Shown: positions 1 to 12,900 of the stretch, in pieces
Layout of the letters: each line of letters begins with the position of its first letter
Position numbering within the stretch: the first letter of the stretch is position 1
Source of the DNA: Drosophila pseudoobscura
Lineage: Eukaryota > Arthropoda > Insecta > Diptera > Drosophilidae
Assembly: GCF_009870125.1 (NCBI RefSeq)
Contig: NC_046679.1
Location: 24,242,001-24,306,000, forward strand
Length of the DNA stretch: 64,000 nucleotides
Reading direction: 5' to 3'
Position numbers and translations under genes: made by a program
The notes under the pieces: model-generated
What the model was told of the DNA's origin: nothing
What the model saw: the letters and a program-made list of their open reading frames with translations, nothing else
Databases searched by the model: none

Positions 1-808
1 CGTACACTTGATGTCTATTACGGAATCGGGAGGAGGATGACTCGTAATTAAATGTTGGACTTCCGCCCCGACAGCGGAAGTGGAGACAACGATTTACGGC
101 TTAAACGTTTTGGTTAAGTGCATGGCGCCAATCAACAGGAACAGGAACAGGAAGTGGGTGATGGGGGATGAGGATTGGGGGAAAGGGGTGCAGAAAAAAT
201 GGCTGAAAACACAGCAAATTAAAATTGTCGCACACTTGGCCAAACATTTGTCCAGCTCTTATCAATTGCTCCTCGGAGTTTCTGTGGCACTCCATGGAAC
301 TTGTAACTAACGAGAAAGCGAAGCCTTTGCTGCCACTTGATGGAGCGCACACCCCGTCTGTCCGCTCTGTCCAGAGCAGCACCTCAATTTCCCAGCACTT
401 AAAACGGAAACGGAAGCGGCCATCGTGGACGGCCGAGAGATGAAGAGGGAAAGAGTGAGTGAGTGAGTACTCATTGTCAAGCTCAGACTCGAGGGGCGGG
501 GGTAGTCGAGCCATTTTCCATTTTTGCTGTTTTGGATTTTGGTTTTTCTCTGATTTTCCTCGCTCTCTACAATCCTCTTTCTGTCGCCCCTTTTACCTTC
601 CTACTCTTTTTTAAGCCATCGCCTAAATACTTGGGTCTAGAGCGTGTTAAAGTACATTTGATTTGATTTGTTGTCGACGTCATGGCTATCGTTAATGGAC
701 ATTTGGCCCAGACCGATGCGACACTAATCGCTCACTTACCCACTGCGCCACCACCCCAAAAACACCCTTCCAGCCCCCCATGTAGCTGTCTGTCAACACA
801 GGGAAAGA

Positions 809-857
809 GATAGATAGAAAGCTAGATAGATAGATAGATAGATGGAGAGAGAGAGTG
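809..857. repeat. GATA/GA microsatellite
   Basis: An interrupted run of GATA tetranucleotides passes directly into a GA run. It is a typical Drosophila intergenic microsatellite. The reverse strand gives spurious Ser/Leu/Tyr-rich open frames. Confidence 0.9.
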
Positions 858-3224
858 ATATGGTGAGTGGAGGGGCGCCATTCGAGTGGCATGGAATTTT
901 TAATGCAATTTGTCTGATTTGTTGTTGACGTTGCTGTGCTGCCTTGTTGGCTTGTCGTGATTTGTTGCTGATTTTGTCAGTCATTTAGTCATTATAGAGA
1001 GTTTTTCCACACACACCCCCCGCTGACCCAGCGGTAGCCATCACTAATTGTCATTCAAAATTAAGTGGATTTCGCGTTTTAATTGAAATCGTTTGTTGGA
1101 TCGGTCGCTCGGTCAACACACAGCATTGACATCGTCTGCCTTCTGTCCCTTAAAGCCAAATTAGGCTGATTCCCTCGTTCAGCTTAAAGGACAAGGCACA
1201 AGCTCTGCTTGGGCCTGGGACTAGGAACAACAATCAAATGCCTCCTAATTGTTTCCGTAAAGATTGACCAGCACTGAGTGGGACAGCAGCCGGACCCGAC
1301 CAGAGCCACCTGCCACTCGATGGCCGCAAAAATCTAGGGCCAGACTTTGGCCAGAAAAGCCAGAGGCAACGAAAATTCCATATCTAGGGTCACTTTGAAG
1401 GAAAACGAATTGTGAAATACACTAACAAGTGCATCAGATGCCGAAATTCTTTGGATATTTCAAAGTGAAAGATTAGTTAATAAGCAAAGAAAACGTACAA
1501 AAATTATAGCATTGGAAGAGCCTTCATTCTGCAGTTTGCAAGCTTTTAACCGAAATAATTATACCCCCTCCCACGACAGGGTATAATGACATCAGAGGCT
1601 GCCCAGGCTCCAGTCACTCCACTGCAGTCTGAGCCCTAAACAGACTGTCCAAGCCCTGCCGAACGCTGACAGAGTCCGCAGTCCGAAGTCCGTGTGCTGG
1701 GTCACAGACAAAGCCTTCTCCCAAGCGCTGCAACGACTTCGTGAGGAGTCTGTGCCCAGTGTCAATGCGGTTCGAGCAGTGCGTGTGCGGCAGACAATTA
1801 CATGACCAGCAACCACATGACCTACACTCTTGCAACACCCACTCCCCATCAACCCACCCACCAGACAGACAGCAATCAAGGCTGATGAGCAGAAGAGGGA
1901 GCAAATAGGGAGGAATTGGTGGATGGGGGAAAAGCTTGGTAATTTTCTTAAGTCAAGGTATGGCATTATAGCGTGATGAGCCTCATTCAGCAATGAAAGA
2001 CGGTGGTTAGAGGATGGTTAAATGGGTTAGCAGGTGCTTCCATGGGTTAGAGGGAATGTCTGCCCCCATCCGGTGAGGGGTCAGACGGTTAGTGCAATGA
2101 AACGGCTTAAATGCTGCTAAATGCTGCAAAATGCTGCATGCCTTCCAAAGCAATAAAAACCTCAAAACTTTTCGCCTACTAAACTAAAAACTTGATTGTT
2201 GCAAGGACCCCGACAGGACCGAGCAGGAAATTGTTGACAGGATGTTAGAGGGCGGATGCGATTTAATTTGTATATTCAATGGAGCTCCAAGGCAGTCCCA
2301 GACAAGGGACAAGTGGAGTCCTAGTGGAGGAAGATTGTTCTCGAAAAGTTTTGCGCCCAGGCCCAAGGACACTCGGCCTCAGACGGAAGTGTCTGTGCTG
2401 TGAGTTCATTTGTTGCAGTTACAGGAAATTATTTAATTATTCGCACAGCCTGGATAAAGGACCCTCCTAGACCCAAAGTATCGCATTCGTCATCTGGCAG
2501 GGTAGCACTCAGAGCAAAGGGAGGGGAAATTCATCCAAAATTATGACTTTATATGGTCCTCAGGATATCCTCTGGCCTCAGCATGTGGCGGCGCGTAGCC
2601 TCAGCAAGTGGCGACTCCTACCCTCTGATATTCCTGTCCCAGCATGTGGCCCATCAACACCTAATGATGGACACCATCAGCACATCATGGCAGACGATAG
2701 TCCTGGGCGCAGGCCAGACCCAGGCCCACCAGCTGGCAATTATGGCAATCCAAAAGTCACGTCCCTCGGCAGGCAGCTGCTTTCCCCCAAACTGATTTCA
2801 TAAGAGTCGCTTCCCGCTTCCTGCGGATAAGGAAATTTTCTTTTTGTATTATTCTTTAAAGCCTCACTTAACCACTTGTTGGATATTTCTTTACATTTTA
2901 AAGTCTAGTCTTTGGCAATGGCATATCTGATAAATTACGTATACGCAGCGTGTTGGATTTTGCTCTGCTGTGGCTATTAATCAATTGCCACCAGCAGAGT
3001 CTGGGTATCGTTAGATATCCAAGTCCAATAATAGCCTAAAATGAGCCTAAATGGTTGTCTATAGGGGGTAGTTCTACAAGTGGTGTCCAGGCAGGTAAAT
3101 GGGCTTCGGGTAGAACTACAATGGGCGGTTTCTTATCGCAAACGATGGCAGGGACCGGACTAGGAGGGGTACATCGTTGTGTGGTCCCTTGGTACTGGGC
3201 GTCTTCATGGTCACAGAGTTATTT

Positions 3225-3345
3225 TCCTCTGCTTCCTTTTTTATTCATAGGCCTCCTTGCTTTCTCTTCCTTTATAGTCGTAGGCCGCCCTGCTTCCATT
3301 GCTTCCTTCTAATCGTACAGCTCCTTGTTTCCGTTTCTATCTGGA
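3225..3345. repeat. Diverged 33-40 bp pyrimidine-rich minisatellite
   Basis: Three to four imperfect units follow one another. Each has a core like GCCTCCTTGCTTTC or CTGCTTCC and ends in a TAG/CGTAG or TACAG-like step. Unit length varies between about 33 and 40 bp, so the array is old and diverged. No function is evident. Confidence 0.5.
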
Positions 3346-4786
3346 CCTGTTTCCCCTGCCTTTCTCACAGTAGGCCTCTCCTTCCCTTCCTGATGCTATG
3401 CCAATACCAATAAATAAAATGTTGTGGGCGCCTGTTAAAGAAGTCCTGGTTGTAGGTTTACTCGTACTCCATACTTACACAATGTTTTAAATCAATTTAT
3501 CAGCATGAAGCCCATAAGGAGAGAGGAAATTGTCCTTGCAATGCAATTGTCATAATACAAAAAGTGTTTTTGGGGGGCAACGATGGGCGAATGACTGAAA
3601 ATGAATGCGGAATAAAGCGACGCCATCTCCATTCCCATCAGTAGTACGGTGTAGAGCGTCATTTGAGTTTATTGATACGACTTTGAAAAGCCAAATGCGC
3701 GGCAGAGACACACAGCTTTACAGTTATTACTGAACACCCGATTAAATTCTAATATGAATTTTATCGCCTTGTGCTGTGTAGGTGCCATCGCCAGGCATCG
3801 CTCCGAATACTGGCAGACAGTTGTTGGAGCTGTCATTAAAAGCGTTTATTCTGATTATAAGGCGAGAGTGCCAAAATGAGTAATGATTCGTGGGGGAAAG
3901 AGAGCAGGATTCACTGGGGTTTTTATTAACGCCTGGCAAGTGGAAAATTTCGTCGAGTTGATAAAGATTGATTGATGGGTTGGTCGGGTTCTTCTTTCAC
4001 TGTTTTCTCTGCTCTCGTTTCGCAGCAGTTTCTTCCGTGCTTGTTTGTCGGGACAAATTGAGTTGTCATAATTTGAATATCTTCGTCTGGCAGAGAGATT
4101 TAAGAAGCTTTAATCAAGCTCCAGCCATGATGCACTCCCCGAATCCGCATCCGTCTGCTGCTTTGTTCTATGTGATATTTTATGGTAGTACTCTCAAAGC
4201 TGGGGCATAATAAATTTACATCAAGTAATTACAACGCATGTGGCGGCTGTGGCTGCAGTTAAGCTTTTATTTACTTCCACTCTGCGCCACTCTACTACAG
4301 CATTTTGGCCGTATCCTGCCTTGTGCAACACCCTGTGCACGCACACACACAAGCGCATTTAGCGTGTAAACAGTTCACGAGCTAAATTAAATATACTGCA
4401 ACACAAATACACAAAGCAATGAAATGTAATTTAACACACAAGAAAAAGCCACCTTAACTAGAGATGAGAGCGTGTTTGGGTGGCGAGAACACGCACGAGT
4501 CATCCTTCGTGATGTACAACAAGCCTAGAGAAGACATTTCAAGGATAATTTTTTAAATAGGCTTCCACGCTCAGACATGCAACGCTCACGCCCATCTCGA
4601 CTCCCACAAACATATGTATATATGTAGGAAACCAGATATACGATGTCGCCACCTGTCAACAGAACTTCATAGCTAAGTAACTCCCACCCCACCTCCACAG
4701 AGCCCGGGCGCCCATCATAAACAATGAGCAATCAGAGTTATGGTCATGCCTTGCATAACGGATCACATGCTCTCTTTGGACGACGA

Positions 4787-4896
4787 CTCTCCTCTCTCTT
4801 CATAATTAGTGCCGCTGAACTGAAGCTATACTTCTCTCTCTTCATGCTGAGTGCCGCTACTAGCAGTCCTCCTCTCTCTTCATGCTGATGGGTGCT
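4787..4896. repeat. Three-copy tandem repeat, unit about 40 bp
   Basis: Three copies of a unit containing CTCTCTCTTCATGCTGAGTG followed by CCGCT begin near 4787, 4831 and 4868. The first copy has ATAATTA in place of ATGCTGA, and the third ends in ATGGGTGCT. This is a local duplication in noncoding DNA. Confidence 0.75.
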
Positions 4897-5190
4897 AAAG
4901 GGAGAATACTCCTCTCACGCATAGCACTACCCATTAGACTGAATGAGGCCACTGATTGTGTTGAGTGCTGGTTGATTAACGCAACTATGTTTATGACTAC
5001 TGAACCCCGCAACCCACCATCACTGCCGTCCGTCGTAGTGCATGTGTGGTCATGCAAATCCATTAAGAGGAGTCTGTCGTCGTACTCCGCCCAACTTCTC
5101 CGAATATGCGAATCAAAGGAATATAGCGCTTTCTCACAAAAACAAAACAATGTCAGACATTTGCAATTGTTGCCAACTGTCAGGCCACTT

Positions 5191-5262
5191 GTCGCTTTCG
5201 TTGTCGCTGTCGCTGTCGCTTCTGCTGCTGCTCCTGCTCTTGTAGTTGTAGTTGTAGTTGTA
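5191..5262. repeat. (GTCGCT)n / (CTG)n / (GTAGTT)n compound repeat
   Basis: Hexanucleotide GTCGCT units run into CTG triplets and then GTAGTT units. The array explains the Ser/Leu-rich and Val-rich open frames seen across this stretch. Confidence 0.9.
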
Positions 5263-6779
5263 CTGCAGCTTTTCTTGCTTTACGGTTTTTTGAGGGGAAA
5301 TAAAGCAAGCAACTGCAGCCGAAATGGTTTATAGTTGTCTCCTCCCGCTCACACTTGTGCTCTCACCCCTACTCGCTCTTCTTCTGCAGCTCCTGAAGTT
5401 GCTGCCGACAAGGTAAATTTATACAAGGTGAGCATTGCCCAAAGATCGCTAGACCGATAGTTCCTAGTTTCGATTGATGTGCATTTCTGCAACAAAGTTC
5501 GGCAAAGTTGCAATGAGAGAGAGGCTTCAGTAGAGGGGGTATTTAAGCCACCTTCCCTAAATATACCTTGACTGTTAGCTTTCTTTCGGCTTGCATTATA
5601 GCTCGCTCTTTACCGCTCTCTCCATAGTCGCTTGTATTGCCTGGCTTGCTTGTCGCATGCCTTTTTGTCTCAGCTGTCAGCTGCTCTGCCGCCGCAAAGA
5701 AAAGAGAGTAAGAGTGGAAGAGAGACTCAGTGGAAATGGTTGCTGGTGCAAATGGGAGTGAGCTAGTGGAAGTAATGGTAAATGCTTACAGCTTAAAGCA
5801 CTCTCTCTGTCTCTCCGAAACACACTGATATTCTAACGTATTCACGTTTGATTCTGAAACTCCTAAGCCCTTTGTCTGTCTCAGGCACAAGTCCATCAAC
5901 TTTTAAATACTTTCCGCAAATGCATTGAACACTTTCATTGGATTTGAAATACCCTCTAGAATGTGTGAAGGCATATTAGTATCAAGCAAGCGCAGAAATA
6001 CTAAAGGATTCTTTGGAATGAAATCGGTAGAACGTGTTGATCCTGTTAATTACATTCATACATAACATCTGATTAGTTTTTTCCGCTCTACTACTGAAAT
6101 ACCTTCTAATTAATCCCTTCAACTGTTTAAGGGGTACCATGTAGTCTTTTATTGTATATCTTTCCTGTGCGGTGGGTTGACCAAATCCGCTTTCCTCACC
6201 AACACACACCAACGCACTTTACTGCTATTAACGGCTACGGAGCATGGGCCATAGAATGCAGATGGAAATGGACTTAAGCCCTAGCAGTTGTCTTAAAGTT
6301 GACCCTAGCCTCACGTACTGGTACACACACACACACAGTGGTAGGATACATTTCTCTGCTGTGTTATAAATAAATTTATTTCAAATAACTTTTCCTTGTG
6401 CTGTGAAGTGCATTTAAGCTTTTGACTCCAGCCTCTCGGACCCACTCTCCACCTCGCTCCCAAGTTTCCAGCAAATGCAAAAGTTAGTAAACCACAAGCA
6501 CACACATTCACCCGAGCCTCCTCTTCCTACCATAGACAGAGAGGTAGAGAGAGAAAGGATTCTGACAAAACTTGCACCTGTTTGCATCAAATTACAAGTT
6601 GAGTCCGGCACCAGAGCTCCAGGTCAATCTACAGTTGCAGCACCTTTGCTGCAGCAGCAACCCCAACTTGCCTCCTTGCTTCCACTGACCTCATCTGGCA
6701 TTTTGTACGGGTAGCATTCGCATATCCCCTGCCTAGAGCCCCTGCCTAGAAAACACACACGCACTTTGTTTCTCATTTT

Positions 6780-6807
6780 CAGTACCAGTACCAGTACCAC
6801 TACCAGT
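6780..6807. repeat. (AGTACC)n short hexamer repeat
   Basis: Four near-perfect CAGTAC/CAGTACC-type units occur in tandem; the last has ACTACC. Confidence 0.85.
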
Positions 6808-7042
6808 GACCGGACAGATCTCTGTGTATATATTAAGTTACACTCAGTGCAAATATAAATATTTAACATTTTCGTACAAATTGTTGAAATTCGGTTTTAA
6901 GCTAGAGAGGTCCAGAAATGGCCAGGAAACACGTTTTATGGACAAGTTTGTTGCAAAATATTGTTTTGCATAGGACCCCATGTCAAATAAACGTTTGTCT
7001 ATCACACAAAGAGAAAGAGAACTATGGGGAAAGAGAAATATA

Positions 7043-7062
7043 AAGAGAGAGAGAGAGAGAGG
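7043..7062. repeat. (GA)n microsatellite
   Basis: A perfect GA dinucleotide run of about ten units lies inside a purine-rich stretch. Confidence 0.9.
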
Positions 7063-9742
7063 TGGAATAGAGCAAACAGATAATCAAACAAAGCAAATAT
7101 ACACCAAAAGTTACACAAAACCAAACTTTGGCATCTTATACTTCCATTTCAGTTGGTGTTCTATGCTGTTTTCTTGCCAAGTTAGAGCTTCAAGGATGTG
7201 CCAAAGAATATACCAGAAACAAAGGATGAATGTCGACGGAAAATACAGTACCTCTTACATCTATTTCAATTTATGGTATTTATTTGAGTAGAAAAGGCAT
7301 CTTTTCACCCAAAATATTAAGATCTGTTGTCTGTTATAGTAAAAACTACGCTTTTAATTCTTTTCCTAATGCTGAATTCTATTGGCACTTTATTTATAAA
7401 TTTAGAAAACGATGTGGGCCATATTTTATCGTACAATTAATCCTGTTATCTAATAGAGAAATTATGACAGCACTCTTTCTGCTACGCCTAAGAGTGTTTA
7501 CAGAACAAACGACGAACCCATCTAGATCACCATTAAGCCCACATATTTGAGGTCTCTGCGGTAAAAAGGAACACCCTCTCGGCGCTGGAAACCCGAACAC
7601 CCCCCCACAGTATTTAAAGAGGCTGCATGAAAATACTAAAAACAAAAAAGGAAAACAACGCAAATAACTTTGGCCGCACTCCAAGGTTCTGAGAGTCAAG
7701 TGGTGGTAAGCAGAGGCAGAAAGCTTTTGTCGGTCAGCCGCAGGTGATAAAAAGTTGAGAGTGGAGGGCAACCTCAAGCTGCCACGCCACTCCCCCCTGT
7801 TGCTGCTGTTGCCGCTGCCGCCTGCTGTGGCAACGCCAAACATTTACATTATGTTTAACAATATTTGCGGCTGCTGCTCTCAAGTCCACAAAAAATAAAA
7901 CAACTACTATTGTTTCGAGCGCCAAATAGTTTCTGTTGCTTTTTGATGCCTTTGACCAATCGCCGAAAAATATTTTGCACCGCACCAAACCGCAGAATCA
8001 TAAATATTTTATGTTGCGGCTTCCTTTTATTTGATATGGTTCTCTGTTTGCTAAATGTTTTGTTCCACGAATTGTTTCATTTGGCATTGGCCAAATGCTG
8101 CGAAGCTAAAGAACGAAACTGAAACAGAAACAGAAACAGAAATGGAAATTATTCAAATTCTATTCAGCAATGCATTCAGCTTTAATTAGGGAGAGTGCTC
8201 TCTCCGGCTAGTGTAATTAGCACCCTGCTGCTGTTGCTGCCACTGTTGCAAGCGAGTGGGGCTGCCGTATCCTAATTCTCGCTATAAAAGGGAAAGATAA
8301 GCTCTTACTAACGTTCTCTTTCAGTGTTCTATCGCTCTTTCTATCTGTCTCCTATTCAGACTCCTTTTTGCACACCCTTTTGGTGAGGGTCTAATTCTGA
8401 ATATGAACAGAAGGCTATGCTTTCAACAGAAAGCAGCTACAATATAAGGATAGATTCAGATATTTCTAAATATGGAATAGTTCGATTTATGCTTCGTATT
8501 CGTAGATTCTTTAAGTTTAAACAACATTTAAAATCGGGAATAATTGGGGCATTCTGTAAGGGTATTCGCATCTGCCAATTACTGTACTTCAACCACACCC
8601 TTCTTGATTCCTTTGTGGTCGCTCATTAAACAAAGGACATTAAAGTAATCAAGCTCATTGCACTGACCAACACAGAGATAATCCTAAAAGGAGAAGAAGG
8701 GGGGAAAGCGAGAAAGCGAGAGAGGGAGGCAGTTAGAAGAACGGGAGAGTGTTTTTGGAGCACTATTAGAGACCAGACAAGCGACAAGGCCAAAGGCACT
8801 CTCTGCACCCAGTTCTCGGGCAGAAGGTTTCGTAAATGTTGATCCCATAGTTTGTCAACTTCGCAATCAATTCAATCGGCAACCAATACAATCATCCGCC
8901 TGTCCGACGTTTAAACATCGATTGACCCATCAGCAAGGTAAACCATTGAACTCCGGCTGCAGGTCCTGCCGGACGGCAGTGCAATCGTGCTCCTCCACGC
9001 CACTCTGGAGTATGTAGGGGTGGCTGTTGAGGCCTTAATTGTGACAGTCCTTGCAACAATCCTTGGGGGACGTGTTTGGGGCATTGTGCTGAGGCTGCAA
9101 CGGCAGCAGCAGCTGCAACAGCAGCAGCCATTGTCATTGTTGCAGCTGGCACAGAGCGGAGACAGTTGGCAAGGACAAAGTCGGGGAGGGGCGAGCAGGG
9201 GGCGAAACGTTGCAATTACCATGCACCATGCCACATGACGTGCCGTTATGACTGCATCCCTTGCATCTGTCCCCTCTACTCCCCTCTCTGCCTCACTGTG
9301 TGGCACGAAAAGTTCAATATGTAAATATCTGTATGTGTCCGTGTGTCTGTCAACACATCGGCAAACGAAAATGAAACAGTCACCTTGGGAGCCATTGCTG
9401 TGGCAACTGTGACATGCACATTTTGTGGGTCAGTGGCACGGCAGGAAGAGGAGCACGCGACGCAAATGGGGTGGGAGTGCGGGTGCCCCACAGCTAATGC
9501 AAAATTTAAAGCATTCAACTTGAATCCAACAGCGGAACCCCGAACCGGATGCCCAGAAATGCAGCACCGCACACTTGATACAAAAATCCACTTGCTGGCA
9601 CATGCGTCGAGTGGCAGCGGTGTGGCAGCAAATCATTTGCGAAATTTTGCGAGTGTTTCACGCGTTTTTCCCTGCGTGAAAATGCGCGAAACACACACAT
9701 TTTCCCCCTGCATTAATTAAGCCAAGAGATGCCACTCAGATA

Positions 9743-9775
9743 TTGTTGCTGTTGCTGCTGCTGCTGCTGCTGCTT
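9743..9775. repeat. (TGC)n trinucleotide repeat
   Basis: GTTGCTGTTGCTG is followed by seven or more CTG units. Its reverse strand would encode a Gln or Ala tract, but no flanking exon is apparent. Confidence 0.9.
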
Positions 9776-9938
9776 CGCACTGCATGTTGCTGCAACATGG
9801 CACTGCCATCAGAGTGGTCTCTCCACGGCTCCTCTCCTCTCCCCACAAGCCGACTTAATTAAAGAAAACTTAATTAAATGATAACACAGCAGCGGCCAAA
9901 TAAGTTATGCCAACTATTTCCAGTACTCCTCTTTCCAG

Positions 9939-9970
9939 TGTGTGGTGTGTGTGTGTGTGTGTGTGTGTGG
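9939..9970. repeat. (TG)n microsatellite
   Basis: A TG dinucleotide run of about 14 units with one GG interruption near its left end. Confidence 0.95.
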
Positions 9971-12900
9971 CAGCCTCACAGTGTGTTGATCATATTGTTG
10001 CAAAGTAACATGGGGAACAAGGCCAGATATTTCAAAAAATAATTACAGGATGTGCCCAACAGGTACTGCGAGAGGAGCGATGGTATGGTGCAGTGCAGCA
10101 CCCTTCAACATTTGTCCTCAGTTTTAGTCCCAATTATGGCCTGAATGCCAGCGATTACAGGAGGATGACATAAAAGGCTGAGCTAAAAGTGGTTTCAGAG
10201 TCCCCAGTACCCTAGAGTTTTTAAAGGAAAGCGAGTATATTAGGCAGGTCAATGATATGTACTGATATGTATATATTTTGAGCCTTACCCTGTAGACTCC
10301 TGGAAAAACAGGTTCCTCTATGTATGTCTAAAAGGTATAGATTTTTCTTATAAAATATATAGTACCATTATCCCCCGCTGTTGCTAATAACTTATCCAAA
10401 TATTAATCTTTTTTTTGAATGCTAAGCCTTAATTGGTTATTTGTGCTCTTCTTTGCTGAACAGTTTACTAAGTACTTTATCTGTTCACCCAAATCATGGC
10501 CTAATTTCTTTGATTTTCAATGCTTGTTCTATCTATATCTTCTACTGTGTATGGGTGAGACTGTATGTATGGTTCCAGGTTGGACAATCTGAAAAGGGCT
10601 GGCAATCGTTCCCAATAGCTGAAGCAGGGACCACAGCACAGCAGTCCCCTCCCTCTGCCACCAGATCTGCCTGCCGGCTGCAGTACAAAGAAACCAGACA
10701 TATTAGCGACCAGAAGCATACATACTCGTACATGTACGGATACATTTGCACGAGTTTGTATGTGAATGGCAGCACTTTTAGATGGCTATACCGAAACGGC
10801 TCTATAAGTGTTTATGCAACTGTCCTCCAACCCATTCCTGGGCCTACGAGGAATGGCACTGCCTACCACTCCGCATCTGACCAAGAAAACAGTGACACTT
10901 TTCTGCTTGTTATGCCTGTTGTTGCAATTGTTTGCACACACACACACACACACAGACACCACACTCGTACAGAGACACACATGGATACATGGAGACATCT
11001 GCATGCATTATGCCATTGTCTCTGTCAATATTGTTGTTTCGTGGCACTATTCCCACTGTATGTGTGTGTGTCTGTGAATATTTGTGAGTGTATTCGAGTG
11101 TGTGAGTGTAGTGAGTGAGTGTATGCAGTCAAGTAAGGCCCCAAAAACATTTGTTGCAGACTTTCAGGCTGCTTCTGCAAATGCAAGTCCTGGTTTTACG
11201 AGTACTCGTACTCCTGCCGCCTGCTGGTAATTTGTGGCACACTTTAAAGTGCTCATTTCTGCATTCAAATTAAGTAGAGCAAAGGATAGAATGATACAAC
11301 ACAGACATGTATATGTATACATGTAGCCTTTGCTACAAATAATGATCATTCCGTTAATTATTCACCTCAAGAGAGCCTAAAACTCTCTACCATTTCGGAA
11401 GAGATAAGATATTATAACTTTTGATTTGAGTAAATGAACATGAAAAGCAATGACTATCTACATCTTAGCAGAATAATTATAATTGGCAATAAATTAGTAG
11501 ATAATAACGGTATATAAAGTTATTGAAAATGAAGGCCATATATTTGAAGGAAATCTGAAAACCATATTAACCTATAACAATTTCCTTTGAGTTTCGTAAT
11601 CCTAATTTCTCTCTGCTCACTACTACAATCTGTTTTCCAAAATTGTTTCCCCAAATTGTGTCACGGCCACTCAATCCCACTCCCTTGCCCTCTCAGGAAC
11701 GACGACACATGACTTGATGTCAACAGCAGCCAACGTCCGGTTCCGGCGGAACTATGCTCGCGTGCTCCGCTCAACAGACTCGCTTCAATCGTTGTCCTGA
11801 CTTTACTTAAACTTTTCGTTGTTCTTGTTGTTTATTGCTCACTGTGGCTACTGCAGGTGTCAATGCAAATATAATTTTACGAGTAGTTCCATCGAATAGG
11901 TGATGTCAATTGTTTTATTAAACTGCTTTGAATACTCTTGGAGGAGGACTGGCAGTTTTAGGATTGCATTTTTTACACCTGGACCTAATACTCTGTTTAC
12001 ACTCCGGTTGTTTTTTATACGATAAGCACAAGGGCCACCACTGCGCAACGTGGCAGCCTACGCAATGCTCCCAATAATTAAATATATGTATTATAGCCAG
12101 CGGTGCAGCGGTGCCAGCAGTAAAGCAAATCACTTTAATTGATTGTGCCCACTGTACCACATGGTAACACATACCCATACATGTACATATAATCCTTAAC
12201 GGCAGCAGCTTCTTTCTTTCGTCTTCTCTACAGTTCTCTCAATCGAAGCCTCGCTTGCTTTAGGGCACGGGTAATTCGGCCGCCTGCCCTTGAATTCAAT
12301 TTCCACCTAGCAATCACACATTGGACATTTATAGCTCATTAATCCGACACCGTCTTGAAGCGACAAACGCGTATTTAATCTGACCTCGTCTTGAATCGAG
12401 CTAATCATCGCACAGACTATTGTCGTAAACCTAAATCGAACCATTGCTTTCCTTTAAACTCCGTATATACTATCGGAACATACGTTGCTGATGAAGCTCA
12501 GTAGCTCGACAAATAATTTAAAGAATTCTTAAATATGCATGTTTATTTGGATATTGTTTATACAAAAATACGATAGACCCTATTAAAAAATGGTGGATAG
12601 TGGTAGGAAGGTTGTGAAAAATACTTATCGACCTATTCGCATTCACAATAAATATATAGAACAAACATCTTAGAAGTGAATCGGCCAAGATTGGTCCTTC
12701 AGCTGGCAGCCCACCGCGTGAAGGAGAACCTCTTGAGAAGGTCCCTTTCATACCACACAAGTCGAAGTCCATGGATATTAAACCTATTGATAGCACAGGT
12801 TATATATTTAATATTAATAATTAATTATATATTTAATTTACCATATTTGCAGACTTTTTCTAAACAGCACCTCCCTCAGTAATATCCGAGTGGGAGTGCT

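Larger units (their letters stand above)
1..9738. other. Gene-free stretch, left part
   Basis: I find no supportable coding exon here on either strand. Open frames are short, rich in low-complexity residues, and lack splice-site context or recognisable domains. The sequence is AT-rich Drosophila noncoding DNA with purine/pyrimidine tracts, a GATA run, CTG-type repeats and several short tandem duplications that are listed separately. It could be intergenic or part of a long intron of a gene outside the window. Enhancers may be present, but I cannot identify them by eye. Confidence 0.6.

Noticed and set aside
4882-5334. 150-codon plus-strand frame with a Val-rich hydrophobic C-terminus
   Set aside because: The hydrophobic part is the translation of the GTCGCT/GTAGTT repeat array, not a membrane segment.
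8892-9324. Overlapping frames on both strands with Ala, Gln or Cys runs
   Set aside because: All are produced by a CAG/CTG-rich stretch; no splice-site or domain support.
10441-11118. 225-codon plus-strand open frame
   Set aside because: It crosses CA/TG repeats, has low-complexity Cys/His/Thr tracts, does not begin at ATG in a good context and resembles no family.
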